From contig JAFRZL010000010.1 of assembly GCA_017442535.1 (NCBI GenBank), positions 1 to 64,000 on the forward strand: a DNA stretch of 64,000 nucleotides, given 5' to 3'. A program made the translations under genes and the position numbers. The notes below the pieces were generated by a model. That model was not told the DNA's origin and did not search any database. It worked only from the letters and a program-made list of their open reading frames with translations. The first letter of the stretch is position 1. The number at the start of each line of letters is the position of its first letter. This document shows positions 44,040 through 53,590 of the stretch, piece after piece. Source of the stretch: Bacillota bacterium. GTDB lineage: Bacteria; Bacillota; Clostridia; Lachnospirales; Bianqueaceae.

Positions 44040-45272
44040 ATGCATGGGGCATTATACGGTGACAGATACCGCGTGATCGTGACGACGGATATCGGCGGGA
44101 GCGATCCGGACGATTTCCAGTCGATGGTGCATTATCTGCTTTACAGCGACCTTTTTGACACCGAAGGGCTGATTTCCGCGCCTTGGGGAGAGGGCCGCAA
44201 ATCGGATATTCTAACCGTGATCGACCGCTACGCAGAAGATTATCCCGCGCTCAGACGTTATTCGGACCGTTATCCGGAGCCCGATGCGCTGCGTGCGATG
44301 ACGTTCCAGGGAGCGGTGGACCTTGCGCCCTATAAGGGTTACAGCGAGCCGACCGAGGCATCCGAATGGATCATCCGTTGTGCCCGCAGGCCTGACCCAA
44401 GGCCGCTTTATTTGCTGATGTGGGGCCTCCTGGAGGATCTGGCACAGGCGCTGCACGACGCGCCGGATATCCTTCCCAGGCTGAGGGTACATTACATCGG
44501 CGGGCCCAATAAGAAATGGGGCCCCAACGCCTACGCCTATATCCGTGAGAACTTCCCTGACCTTTGGATGATCGAGAACAATTCGACCTACCGTGGTTGG
44601 TTTAACGGCGGTGACATGGAGGGAGACCTGGGCAACCACGGCTTTGTCACGGCCCACGCTGCCGGACATGGGGCGCTTGGCGATTATTTCACGACGCACC
44701 TGGGTGGTACGATCAAGATGGGTGATACGCCCACGGTGGCCTGGCTGCTCGCGGGAGATCCCGAACATCCTGAAGCGGAAGGTTGGGGCGGGAGCTTTAC
44801 GCGCGTCACAGATATGCCGTACGCCGAATATGAGGAGCCCCTGGACAGGGCGGAGGTGGAAGCCTTCGGGCTACTGGAGATCCGCCTGCGCGGGCCGGTC
44901 ATCGACCCCACCGAGGCGCCGGTTTTTGAGCTTGAGACCGGAGGCCAGCGCTTCTACGGCTATTATATCGGGAACGGAGAGTACCGGATCCGGTTTGTCC
45001 CCAAGGAGGTCGGCCGATTCCCGTATGTGATCCACAGCCCGATCCCGGAGCTTGAAGGCCGCAGGGGCGAATTCATCGCGGTGCCCGAGACCGCGGCCGC
45101 CAGACATACGTCCGGCGGCAACCTTACCCACTGGTGGTCCGACCGGCTGGGTGACGCGGACGCTGAGGGCGCGCATCGCGGCGCAAAGACCGTCAACCGA
45201 TGGCGGCGCGATTATTTACGAAGCTTTGCCGAGAGGTTCGCAAGATGCCTCCCGGAAGAAAATACCTTGTAA
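44040..45272 (+). CDS. DUF1593 nucleoside hydrolase-like protein
   Basis: A 410-residue protein. VTTDIGGSDPDDFQSMVHYLLYSD is the Asp-rich calcium-binding motif of the nucleoside hydrolase fold seen in DUF1593, followed by YLLMWGLLEDLAQAL and HYIGGPNKKWGPNAY. The C-terminal 110 residues look like an immunoglobulin-like domain (GNGEYRIRFVPKEVGRFPYVI). DUF1593 proteins occur in polysaccharide loci and likely split glycosidic bonds. No signal peptide. The ATG at 44040 has GAGGAGG 8 nt upstream, which decides the start. Confidence 0.85.
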   Translation: MHGALYGDRYRVIVTTDIGGSDPDDFQSMVHYLLYSDLFDTEGLISAPWGEGRKSDILTVIDRYAEDYPALRRYSDRYPEPDALRAMTFQGAVDLAPYKGYSEPTEASEWIIRCARRPDPRPLYLLMWGLLEDLAQALHDAPDILPRLRVHYIGGPNKKWGPNAYAYIRENFPDLWMIENNSTYRGWFNGGDMEGDLGNHGFVTAHAAGHGALGDYFTTHLGGTIKMGDTPTVAWLLAGDPEHPEAEGWGGSFTRVTDMPYAEYEEPLDRAEVEAFGLLEIRLRGPVIDPTEAPVFELETGGQRFYGYYIGNGEYRIRFVPKEVGRFPYVIHSPIPELEGRRGEFIAVPETAAARHTSGGNLTHWWSDRLGDADAEGAHRGAKTVNRWRRDYLRSFAERFARCLPEENTL

Positions 45273-45286
45273 GGAGAGTTCTTATT

Positions 45287-46261
45287 ATGACAAACAAGGA
45301 AATCTACCGCAAGACGCTGGGATTCTCGATCCGCAGGCTTTTCTTTGACCTGCTGACGCTGATCCTGTTCGCGGGATGCTGCATCGGCGGCTTCCTGATT
45401 GCGGACAAAATGACCGAGAAAGGCCTGATCGGGCTGCTTATCGGCTTAGTTGTCGGTATCGTGGTCGCAATCATTCTTTCCCGTTTTGTCTCCTATTCGT
45501 TAAAGGCCGGGCAGATCGCCATGATGACCAGGGGCATTACGGAAGACAAGTTGCCCGATAATGTCTATCGCGAGGGCAAGAAGGCCGTGAAGGAGCGCTT
45601 TGCAACAGTGGCGGCGTTCTTTGCGATTACGAGCGCGGTCAAAGCGATCTTCTCGGAGCTCGGCAGAGGCATTACCAAGCTCGGCAACGCCGTCGGCGGC
45701 GATACGGGCAGTTCCATCGGCTCTGCTGTTTCCGCCGGTATTCAGACGATGGTCAACTACCTGTGCGACTGCTGCCTGGGCTGGGTCTTTTTCCGCAAAC
45801 AACAGGGTGCGGTCAAGGCGGCCTGCGAAGGAGCGGTTCTGTTCTTTAAGCACGGCAAAACCTTTTTCAAGAATATGGGCCGCATCTTTGGCATGGGGCT
45901 GGTTTCCCTGCTGCTGATCGACGGTGCTTTTTCGGCCGGATTTTATGCATTGTTCCAGCAGTTCCCTGCCGCGTTTACCAATCTGGCTGCAGAGATCAGC
46001 GAGGCTGCGGTGAGGCTTGAACGCGAAATTCCCGCGATCCTGACCAATCCGGCGACGCTTATCATCGTCTGCGCCGTCATCGCGGGCATTGTGGTCTGGA
46101 GCGTTTTGCATTCCGTATTTGTAAAGCCTCTGGTTCTGACAGGCGTCCTCAGGAACTACCTGGAGTCCGGCATCAAGGATATCCCCACTGAGGCTTCCTT
46201 TGACGAAGTTGCTTCTAAGTCCCGCAAGTTCTCCAAACTGCAGGCCAAGCTGGAGCAGTAA
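45287..46261 (+). CDS. Multi-pass membrane protein of unknown function
   Basis: A 324-residue protein with hydrophobic segments near residues 15-60, 100-125, 150-175, 205-235 and 265-290. Conserved-looking Gly/Ser-rich part (GNAVGGDTGSSIGSAVSAG) lies between the second and third group. I do not recognise the family. AAGGAGA precedes the ATG at 45287, 14 bp after the DUF1593 gene; a terminator follows at 46295-46337, so it closes the operon. Confidence 0.75.
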   Translation: MTNKEIYRKTLGFSIRRLFFDLLTLILFAGCCIGGFLIADKMTEKGLIGLLIGLVVGIVVAIILSRFVSYSLKAGQIAMMTRGITEDKLPDNVYREGKKAVKERFATVAAFFAITSAVKAIFSELGRGITKLGNAVGGDTGSSIGSAVSAGIQTMVNYLCDCCLGWVFFRKQQGAVKAACEGAVLFFKHGKTFFKNMGRIFGMGLVSLLLIDGAFSAGFYALFQQFPAAFTNLAAEISEAAVRLEREIPAILTNPATLIIVCAVIAGIVVWSVLHSVFVKPLVLTGVLRNYLESGIKDIPTEASFDEVASKSRKFSKLQAKLEQ

Positions 46262-46294
46262 ATCTCTCAGCGCGGAATATTACAATACAATCAG

Positions 46295-46337
46295 CCCCCG
46301 TCCACTTTTCCGGAGATAGAAAGCGGACGGGGGTTTT
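46295..46337 (+). terminator. Intrinsic terminator closing the plus-strand operon
   Basis: CCCCCGTCC (46295-46303) pairs with GGACGGGGG (46325-46333), then TTTT. Confidence 0.9.
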
Positions 46338-46452
46338 ATATAGGATATGCTTATTACGGAAGGTAAGATGCATAATTGTAAACCATATTAATTCAGTTGA
46401 TAGCAGCAGACAGAGGACGATTTAAAAAGGTAAAAAAAGCCAGCAAATTTGC

Positions 46453-46481
46453 TTGCATTTATTTTTTTGGCATGGTATAAT
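46453..46481 (+). promoter_or_regulatory. Promoter for the lipoprotein gene
   Basis: TTGCAT (46453-46458), 17-nt spacer, TATAAT (46476-46481), about 110 bp before the ATG. The 46262-46592 gap otherwise holds only the terminator. Confidence 0.8.
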
Positions 46482-46592
46482 GGCATAAAGACGAGGTTAT
46501 TTTTATGCCAGATGGTTATTCTGCGTGGCTTTTCAAGTTGTTTGTTTTATGATAAGCAGATAAGCAAGAAACACAGAAAGGTAGATGTCAAT

Positions 46593-47507
46593 ATGAAATG
46601 GAAGGAGAAAAACAATAGGGAAAAAAGATGTGCCGCTATGCTGGGAATGACGACCGTTATAGTACTGGCTATATTATTCGCATCATGCGTTCCAGCGACG
46701 GCGTCAACTTCCGAGGGGCGTGGCGGAGGCGAAGAAATAATGTTTACTTCCTTGTATGACAACCAGGAGATGGAATTCGATTCGGCTTCAAATCCGCTAT
46801 ATCTGGATGGTGAAGGGAAAACCGCTGCTGTGTTTGTGCGGGAAATCCAACCGGAAGAACCCGATATTAACCCGGACTATGCCGGGGATGACCTGTTTGC
46901 AGATGAAATGTATGAATACATCGTGGATCATCAGGATGGGTATGTAATGCGAATATCCCTTGGCAAGGATCGAAATTGGGATGAACTGGTTAACGATACA
47001 GGGGATGAAACTATTTCATCGGAAAAGGCCATAGAAATGGCAAAAGGTCTTTTTGAAAAATATTTGGCAGACTTTATTTCCGAGGATTCAGATAGGGTAT
47101 GTGATGTTTCGGGAACGCGATGGTATCTGGTTACAGTAGGGGAGACAATAGACGGAATCCCGACAGGAGTTTGCGCCCCCATGGTATTGATTTCGCATGC
47201 AGGGACACTTCTTCTGGCTAATTTTGAAGTGAATCGCCCCTCAAATCAGAATAATCTCTCAGAGGAAGAGGCGGTCTGGAAAGCGATTGATTATTTTGTG
47301 AGCAGCCCACACTCTGCTGTAGAAGGTGAGTTGACAGAAGACAATGTGATTGAAAATACGTTGATCATCCAGATGGATGGACGTTTAGTACGCATGATCA
47401 TGTTCTCATATCAGCGCAGAATAGGAGAGCTTACATTTGAAAGTTCTGGCGGAGTAATTCTTGACGCTGAGACAGGCGAACTGATCGATATTCTGCTTGC
47501 AGGATAG
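46593..47507 (+). CDS. Secreted lipoprotein, AT-rich islet
   Basis: A 304-residue protein. The N-terminus MKWKEKNNREKR is basic, followed by the hydrophobic TTVIVLAILFASC with Cys in lipobox position, so it is probably anchored to the outer face of the membrane. The rest is acidic with alternating strands and helices (SSEKAIEMAKGLFEKYL, LSEEEAVWKAIDYF, ILDAETGELIDI), reminiscent of PepSY-like domains. I do not recognise the exact family. The ATG at 46593 is picked because AAAGGTAG lies about 8 nt upstream. The gene is visibly more AT-rich than its neighbours. Confidence 0.75.
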   Translation: MKWKEKNNREKRCAAMLGMTTVIVLAILFASCVPATASTSEGRGGGEEIMFTSLYDNQEMEFDSASNPLYLDGEGKTAAVFVREIQPEEPDINPDYAGDDLFADEMYEYIVDHQDGYVMRISLGKDRNWDELVNDTGDETISSEKAIEMAKGLFEKYLADFISEDSDRVCDVSGTRWYLVTVGETIDGIPTGVCAPMVLISHAGTLLLANFEVNRPSNQNNLSEEEAVWKAIDYFVSSPHSAVEGELTEDNVIENTLIIQMDGRLVRMIMFSYQRRIGELTFESSGGVILDAETGELIDILLAG

Positions 47508-47664
47508 AGTAGATTTCAAACATGACGATCTTGCGGCTGTAATAAGAGAAGGTATTATTATATTAAAAGAAATAATATTGATACTCATATTCTATGAGCC
47601 ATGCGAGTGAGGATTTTCATTCTCTGTATGGATGTGATGAAGAGACTTGTCCGGCACATGTTAA

Positions 47665-48288
47665 GGACAGAAGATACTGGGGATCAAACCTTGGGGTTTT
47701 GTCATAAAAGGAGGAGTCACACGGACCGTTTCGGTATACTATATTCCGGAACAGAAAGCGGAATATAGAGTGAATGCTTTTCAGCAGATAATTGGAATGA
47801 GTAATGATGACCTGCAGCTTGACTATGTGATTAACGAGACGGCTGTTTTAGAGCAGGAACTGCCCCTGGAAGAAGCCCTGGAGGTCTTTGTTAGTGAATA
47901 TCAGGACTACCTTCCTAATCTGCAGGATTATCAGGTCACTAAACAAAGCGATCAAAAATGCTATTATGAGCTTGTGCTTACGAGAGAAACGGAGCCCGGC
48001 GTTTCCGATAAGCTCAATCTTTCTCTTGGAAAGGACGGGACGGCGATCCTCTTTTCCCTGGAGCCTTGCAATGCCGGACACATTACAGATGAGCAAAGAA
48101 GCATTGCGGATAGTGTGCTGGAGAATTTTAACAAGACCGCCGGCGCATATGCGTCTTTTGAGTGCAGGGAACGATTCATCCGCATGGATGACGGCAGGAT
48201 CTGTGTGCGGTATACAGTCATATACACGGATACAGCCGGTACAAAATGGACCGAATCCTTTGCCTATCTGCTCCCGGCAGAGACATGA
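47665..48288 (+). pseudogene. 5'-truncated lipoprotein-like gene
   Basis: The best standard start is GTG at 47770 (172 residues), but the frame is open and looks coding back to 47665 (KGGVTRTVSVYYIPEQ), with no ATG, GTG or TTG and a good AAGGAGG (47707-47713) that leads to none. The rest (LPLEEALEVFVSEYQDYL, RICVRYTVIYTDTAG) resembles the C-terminal part of an exported protein similar in style to the lipoprotein upstream. The signal peptide seems lost. Could still be expressed from the GTG. AT-rich like its neighbour. Confidence 0.5.
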
Positions 48289-48325
48289 ACTATCTTTTGA
48301 ATACCAGTTTGTATGCATGAAAAGA

Positions 48326-48354
48326 AACACTGCCCCCAAGGGGGCAGTGTTTTT
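48326..48354. terminator. Bidirectional intrinsic terminator
   Basis: AACACTGCCCC (48326-48336) pairs with GGGGCAGTGTT (48341-48351), T runs on both strands. It ends both the plus-strand islet and the minus-strand glycoside operon. Confidence 0.92.
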
Positions 48355-48394
48355 GGCTTGCGAAGGATTTTCCCGGAAACCATTTTGCAATCGT

Positions 48395-49693
48395 TTACAG
48401 CGCGGTCTCACGCGCATACTCACCCAGCACGGAGAGGCTTTCTTTGGGAGTGCGCCGGAAGGTCTGACGGTCCACGGCGATCAGGCCGAAGGTCATGGAA
48501 TAGCCTTTCTGCCATTCAAAATTGTCCAGGAGGCTCCAGTACATGTAGCCTTTGACGGGTAGACCGTCTGCCAGGCAGCGCTCCACGCCGGCAAGGGCGC
48601 GGTGAATGAACTCGACGCGGCGCGAATCGTCCGCGACGGCGACACCGTTTTCCGTGACGATCAGGTCGCCCCTGAAATCCTCGTGTACCCGGCGGATCAC
48701 ATGCTCCAGCGCCTCCGGATAGAATTCATAATTCATCTGCGTGAGCTCGGCGCCTTCGGGAGCGGGCAGCTGGCCGCCCTCTCCGTAGAGGGTACGGGTA
48801 TAATTCTGCACGCCCAGGAAATCATCGTTCTGAATCCAGGGCAGATAATGCCGGAACTCTTCGTCCCAGCCGGCCCGGACGTAAGGCTCACCGCCGGGAA
48901 GCGCCTGCAAATCATGCAGCGAGAGCGTGATACCGACCTTGATTTGAGGATAGAGGGCCTTGATCGCGTCCGCCGCGGCACGGTGCGCCCGGAAGATCAG
49001 CGCGTCAGTCTCCGGGGTTTTTGCGGAGATGAACAAGGGCGGCTGTGGTGATCCGAAGGCCTGCATGTTCTCCATGGCGGCGAACTTCGCATTCTCCATC
49101 ATTTTGCTGAAATTCATGCCGACCTGGACCTTGCCCTCGGACTGCTTGCCGGCGGCTTTCCGGGCCTGCTCGGCCATCAGCTGGTAGCGTTTGGAGATGG
49201 CTGCGATCTGCAGCCCCATATTGGCCTCGTTGATGGTGCAGATGTATTTCAGCTCGCTTCCGAGCTGCTTGGTCACATAGATAGCGTAGCGGCGGAAATC
49301 TTCGATGGTCGACTCCGCGGCCCAGCCACCCTTCCGGATCAGCCACACCGGAGAAGTAAAATGCAGCAGGGTCACCATGGGTTCCACGCCGTGATCCTTG
49401 CAGCAGCGGATAACGTCGCGGTAATGCGCGATCTCCTGCTCGTCATAACGGCCTTCTTCCGGCTCGATACGGGCCCATTCGACCGAGAAACGATAGGTAT
49501 TCAGCCCCGCGTCCGCGAGCAGCTTAATGTCCTCCTCGTAGCGGTGATAGTGGTCACAGGCCGTGCCGCTCGGCTCGGCAAAGCCGGTATGGGGCATATG
49601 CTCCTGCAGCCAGTAATCGCTGTTGGTATTATTTCCTTCTACTTGGTGCGCGGCCGTCGCGGCGCCCACCAGAAAACCTTTAGGTAATGACAT
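48395..49693 (-). CDS. Family 1 glycoside hydrolase (beta-glucosidase-like)
   Basis: A 432-residue TIM-barrel enzyme. The GH1 N-terminus FLVGAATAAHQVEGN, the acid/base region CTINEANM (about residue 157, where most have NEP) and the nucleophile LIVTENGVA (about 347) are present, as is the C-terminal WSLLDNFEWQKGYSMTFGL. It cleaves beta-glucosides or related aryl glycosides. AAGGAGG precedes the ATG. It is last in the minus-strand glycoside operon. Confidence 0.93.
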   Translation of the reverse strand: MSLPKGFLVGAATAAHQVEGNNTNSDYWLQEHMPHTGFAEPSGTACDHYHRYEEDIKLLADAGLNTYRFSVEWARIEPEEGRYDEQEIAHYRDVIRCCKDHGVEPMVTLLHFTSPVWLIRKGGWAAESTIEDFRRYAIYVTKQLGSELKYICTINEANMGLQIAAISKRYQLMAEQARKAAGKQSEGKVQVGMNFSKMMENAKFAAMENMQAFGSPQPPLFISAKTPETDALIFRAHRAAADAIKALYPQIKVGITLSLHDLQALPGGEPYVRAGWDEEFRHYLPWIQNDDFLGVQNYTRTLYGEGGQLPAPEGAELTQMNYEFYPEALEHVIRRVHEDFRGDLIVTENGVAVADDSRRVEFIHRALAGVERCLADGLPVKGYMYWSLLDNFEWQKGYSMTFGLIAVDRQTFRRTPKESLSVLGEYARETAL

Positions 49694-49718
49694 GGCTTTT
49701 CCTCCTTAAATTCTGACT

Positions 49719-51290
49719 CTACAGGGAAATATCGCTGACGTTACGGCGCAGCCCGTCATATTCCGCATAGCCTCTGCACTGCGGCAGGCCATCCTCGCCG
49801 GGCGTCATGACCGGATGGATCTGGAAGCGCGCATCCGCCTGCAGACAGAGAGTCAGATCCATGCGGCCCGTGTGGGCGCCGGTTACGCTGATATCGCCGG
49901 TGATCACGGTTTTGCCTGGGCGGAACATATTCTCGGGAGCCGTGACCCGGATAAATCCGTCATAATAGGTCTGACCGTCTTCACTGAAATGATGATAGCG
50001 GGTTTCGGTCGTACCCGGCTGCGGGCACACGTTTTCCACATAGCCCTCAGCACCCTTGATGCGCAGAGGAAATACCGGCGCGTGGACTTCCAGCGCCCGG
50101 GAGAGGGGCTCTGCGTAAGGGATTTCTCCCCGGTCCGGGGTATGCTGCGGCTTAACGGGTTCGGCCGCGGCTCTATCCAGCAGCCGCGCGACGCGAAGCC
50201 TGCATTCCACGGGGCCCGCGTTCAGACGGGTCCGCTCATTCCACATTGCCCTGGTGGAGTCCGGATGCCAGCTCATCGGTGAATAGTAGACAAAACGGTC
50301 TTCGGGATCACTCAGATCGACGCCCCGGTACTGCCGGCCTTCACGCATGGAGCGCCCCACATCGATCAGGGCGGGCCCGATATTGCCGCTCCGGAAATGC
50401 CGGATTCCCGAAATCGCATACTGATAGAGGACATTCAGGTATCTTCCGCGGGTCAGAAGATCTCCGGAGAGGGGCACCACACCCAGTACACCCATATCCG
50501 TCGCGGGAGAAAAACGGGGGGACATGCAAATAGCAAGCACTTCATCGGGGGACAGGATCGCGGTCTCTTCATAGCCCAGCGTATCCGTGATAAAGGCATA
50601 TTCCTCACTGTCCAGCATCTGCAGCGCGCTTTCGCTCACACTTTTACCGCCTCCGGCAAGGGTAATGCCTCTCCCGCCGCGGACAAACTGCTTGACCTCG
50701 CCGCCGCGCAGTACGCCCTGACGGAACCATCCCGGCTCGTCGGGATCGGGAGAGAGGCTGTCCAGGGAGCTGATCAGACAGGCATCTTCCACACGATAGG
50801 CGTCCGCATCGCGCACCAGGCGCCCCAGAACATTATAGGAACTGCCTCCGGTCAGCGTGGAGAAAACGATATGCTCATTATCCGGGGCAATGATCGGTTC
50901 GGACCAGCGCATGAAGACACCCGGGATCCGGCTGATTTCTTCCGGCAGGAACAGATCCACAACGGAGGCGGATACGGCATGGTCCAGATCGGGAGATGCT
51001 TCCAGCACATAGTCGCCTAACAACACCCGGCGGTTGTCCGAGAAACACATCCAGCGGATACCGTTCGCGCCGGGCTTCTGTGGAATAATCCCTGCGAAAA
51101 CCTCACGGATACCCGTTCCGTCATCTTCCATGGTAAAAACCCTGTACCAGTCTTTGTCTTTTTCCGGCAGGTTGGCGGAGACCAGGACCCGGCCGGAACA
51201 GGTATAGGTTCCGGAAACATTGGAACCGAGACCTGCGGGCAGCGGGACGGTCGAGATGTCAATTCGTCCGAATTCGGTGTTTTTAATCAT
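49719..51290 (-). CDS. Beta-propeller protein of the glycoside operon
   Basis: A 523-residue protein without signal peptide. The first 400 residues show repeats of strand-turn-strand with Trp/Asp ends (PIIAPDNEHIVFSTLTGGS, VYYSPMSWHPDSTRAMWNE), like a TolB/WD40-type propeller. The C-terminal 110 residues are a separate beta domain. Oligogalacturonate lyases (PL22) are also propellers, but I cannot match their motifs with confidence. It lies between the GH78 and GH1 genes, so an accessory sugar-binding, lyase or epimerase role is likely. The ATG at 51290 has AAAGGAG upstream, which decides the start. Confidence 0.6.
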   Translation of the reverse strand: MIKNTEFGRIDISTVPLPAGLGSNVSGTYTCSGRVLVSANLPEKDKDWYRVFTMEDDGTGIREVFAGIIPQKPGANGIRWMCFSDNRRVLLGDYVLEASPDLDHAVSASVVDLFLPEEISRIPGVFMRWSEPIIAPDNEHIVFSTLTGGSSYNVLGRLVRDADAYRVEDACLISSLDSLSPDPDEPGWFRQGVLRGGEVKQFVRGGRGITLAGGGKSVSESALQMLDSEEYAFITDTLGYEETAILSPDEVLAICMSPRFSPATDMGVLGVVPLSGDLLTRGRYLNVLYQYAISGIRHFRSGNIGPALIDVGRSMREGRQYRGVDLSDPEDRFVYYSPMSWHPDSTRAMWNERTRLNAGPVECRLRVARLLDRAAAEPVKPQHTPDRGEIPYAEPLSRALEVHAPVFPLRIKGAEGYVENVCPQPGTTETRYHHFSEDGQTYYDGFIRVTAPENMFRPGKTVITGDISVTGAHTGRMDLTLCLQADARFQIHPVMTPGEDGLPQCRGYAEYDGLRRNVSDISL

Positions 51291-51325
51291 TCTGTAGCTC
51301 CTTTCCCGGGACACCCCGGCAGTGT

Positions 51326-53590
51326 TTATGATTCAAAATGGTGAGTGCCGGCTCCGACCGGTTCGGTCCGTCCATCCGGCAGGCAGATTACCGCTTCCAG
51401 ATTCTCCGGGACCGTGATGTCAAAGAGGAGCCGTCCGTCTGTGAAGCGCCAGGCGCTTTGGATGCGTCCGCGGGGGGAATCCCAAACAGCCTTGGCATAA
51501 CCGAGCGAGGGATCGCAGCAGGGACGGATCGTCAGTTTCCCGGCACTCAGACGAATGCCGCAGACGCCTGCAAACAGCCACCCGGCGATGGCGCCGTAGG
51601 AATAATGGTTCAGCGAATCATGGACCGTCCCGTCTTCGCGGATGCCGTCCCAGGTCTCCCAGATGGTGGTCGCGCCTTTTTTCACGGCGTAGAGCCAGCC
51701 CGGGCAGGTATCCTGCAGCAGCAGTTTATAAGCCGTATCCGCGTGTCCGTGATCGGCCAGCACCCGGCACAGATCGGGTGTGGAGAGGAAACCGGTATTC
51801 AGGCGATAATGATTCTGCCGGACCAGATCGTCCAGGGCATCTGCGGCCGCCTGTGCTTCGTCCCCCTCCAGAAGCCCGAAAGCGATGGGCCGCACATAGG
51901 CGCATTGACGGTCGGAGGTAATGACGCCGTTATCCGTGAGCGAATACCGGTAAGCTTTGTGCGCGTTCCCGGCCAGGGCAGCGTATTTCGCGGCATCCTG
52001 AGGTTTCCCCAGGATATCGGCGATTTGCGAGACGAGGGAGGCGGAGCGGAAGAGATAGGCGGTTGCCACTTCGGGGGCGCCTTCGCTCATGCTGCGGCGC
52101 ATGGCATCCATGGAGGGAACATCCGGCTCCAGCCATTCGCCGAAGTGGAATCCGTTATCCACCAGATAGCGGTGATAGGGGTTCGACCGGTTTTTGCGGC
52201 GGGTCTTGCGGGCGCGGCGCTCGCAGAAGGCCAGCCAGCGGGTCATCATTTCATAGTTTTCTTCCAGAATTTCCTTACGGCCGTAAGCTTCGTACAGTGC
52301 CCAGGGAACCAGTACGCAGGCATCGCCCCAGCCGGCGGAGCCGTTGATAATCTTCGCGATCAGGCCGGAGCTGTTGTTCGGCGGCGCGATATTGACGACT
52401 TTGCCGTTTTTTTCCTGGGCCAGGCGGCACTCGGCGAGCCATTTGCGCAGAACCGGATAGCAGTCCATCAGATAGACGGCCGTGGGGGCAAAAACTCCCG
52501 CGTCCCCGGTCCAGCCGGCCCGCTCCCTGGTGGGGCAGTCTGTGGGAATGTCGCAGAAATTGGACCGCATGCTCCAGAGACTGTTATGAAAAAGCTGATT
52601 GACATCGGCATTCCCGCACTCGAACCAGCCGGTCTGCTTCATGTCGGAATAGACGGCGAACGAGGTGAATTCAGCGTTTGAAAGATCGATATCGGTTTCG
52701 ACTTTCGCGTAGCGGAAACCGAAGATCGAGAAGTGGGGCTTGTACAGATTCAGGCCGTCCTTGCAGATGTATTCGAGCCGCTGCGGGATGCCGCCGTTCT
52801 TGTTGCGTGCGCCGGGGTCATAATTGGACTGGGTGAAATTACCGTTTTCGTCGAGCGTCTCGCCGTGCCACAGCACGATCCGCTGACCGGCTTTGGCCAT
52901 GACGCGCATTTCGGTATATCCGGCCAGATTCTGGCCGTAATCGATCACGGTTTCACCGTTGGGCGTGTGCAGGATTTTCCCGGAGAAGCGCTCCTGCTCT
53001 TTGATAATAACGGTATCCGTCGGCACCAGATTCTTAAAGCCGTAATTCCGGACGGTGACGGGATGCCAGGAAGTGATGGCTTCGCGCCGCGCGTCGTAGA
53101 GTTCGCCGAGCTCCATATCATTCAGGCGGATGGGACCTTCCTGCGATGCCTCCCACTGTTCGTCACTTGCCAGAAGCGTCTTGCCGTCCGCTTCCAGCTG
53201 GCACAGCAGCGCGAGGTCGGAGCCGAACAGATCATGGCTCCCGTCGATACCGTTATTGCCGCGGTACCAGCCGTCACCGAGGGTGACGAGCAGTTCGTTT
53301 TTACCCTCTCTTAAGAGCGGCGCCACATCATAAACCTGCACCTGCAGGCGTTTCCGGTAGTCATCCACACCCGGTGCGAGCACAAAGTCACCTATGCGGC
53401 TGCCGTTCAGATATGCTTCATACAGACCGTGGCAGGTGATATAGAGACGGGCTTCCGATACCCGGGTGGCCTGAAAGCTCCGCCGCAGGACACTCGCAGG
53501 CTGGCGCAGCTTTTTGTCGTGCGGCAGTTCGGGGTCGATCCATTTCGCTTCCCACTTTTCGGGGAGGCGCTGAGAGAGCCTGTTATCCAT
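51326..53590 (-). CDS. Alpha-L-rhamnosidase (GH78)
   Basis: A 754-residue enzyme. N-terminal beta domains (ARLYITCHGLYEAYLNGSRIGD) lead to the (alpha/alpha)6 barrel with TDCPTRERAGWTGDAGVF (catalytic acid Glu, about residue 358), FGEWLEPD and TIWETWDGI, and the closing HYSYGAIAGWLFAGVCGIR. It removes terminal alpha-L-rhamnose from plant glycosides or rhamnogalacturonan fragments. No signal peptide. The start at 53590 has AAAGGAAG upstream and overlaps the previous stop by one base. Confidence 0.95.
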   Translation of the reverse strand: MDNRLSQRLPEKWEAKWIDPELPHDKKLRQPASVLRRSFQATRVSEARLYITCHGLYEAYLNGSRIGDFVLAPGVDDYRKRLQVQVYDVAPLLREGKNELLVTLGDGWYRGNNGIDGSHDLFGSDLALLCQLEADGKTLLASDEQWEASQEGPIRLNDMELGELYDARREAITSWHPVTVRNYGFKNLVPTDTVIIKEQERFSGKILHTPNGETVIDYGQNLAGYTEMRVMAKAGQRIVLWHGETLDENGNFTQSNYDPGARNKNGGIPQRLEYICKDGLNLYKPHFSIFGFRYAKVETDIDLSNAEFTSFAVYSDMKQTGWFECGNADVNQLFHNSLWSMRSNFCDIPTDCPTRERAGWTGDAGVFAPTAVYLMDCYPVLRKWLAECRLAQEKNGKVVNIAPPNNSSGLIAKIINGSAGWGDACVLVPWALYEAYGRKEILEENYEMMTRWLAFCERRARKTRRKNRSNPYHRYLVDNGFHFGEWLEPDVPSMDAMRRSMSEGAPEVATAYLFRSASLVSQIADILGKPQDAAKYAALAGNAHKAYRYSLTDNGVITSDRQCAYVRPIAFGLLEGDEAQAAADALDDLVRQNHYRLNTGFLSTPDLCRVLADHGHADTAYKLLLQDTCPGWLYAVKKGATTIWETWDGIREDGTVHDSLNHYSYGAIAGWLFAGVCGIRLSAGKLTIRPCCDPSLGYAKAVWDSPRGRIQSAWRFTDGRLLFDITVPENLEAVICLPDGRTEPVGAGTHHFES

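Noticed and set aside
51338..52681. 447-residue plus-strand frame
   Set aside because: Antisense to the GH78 gene, which has full catalytic motifs.
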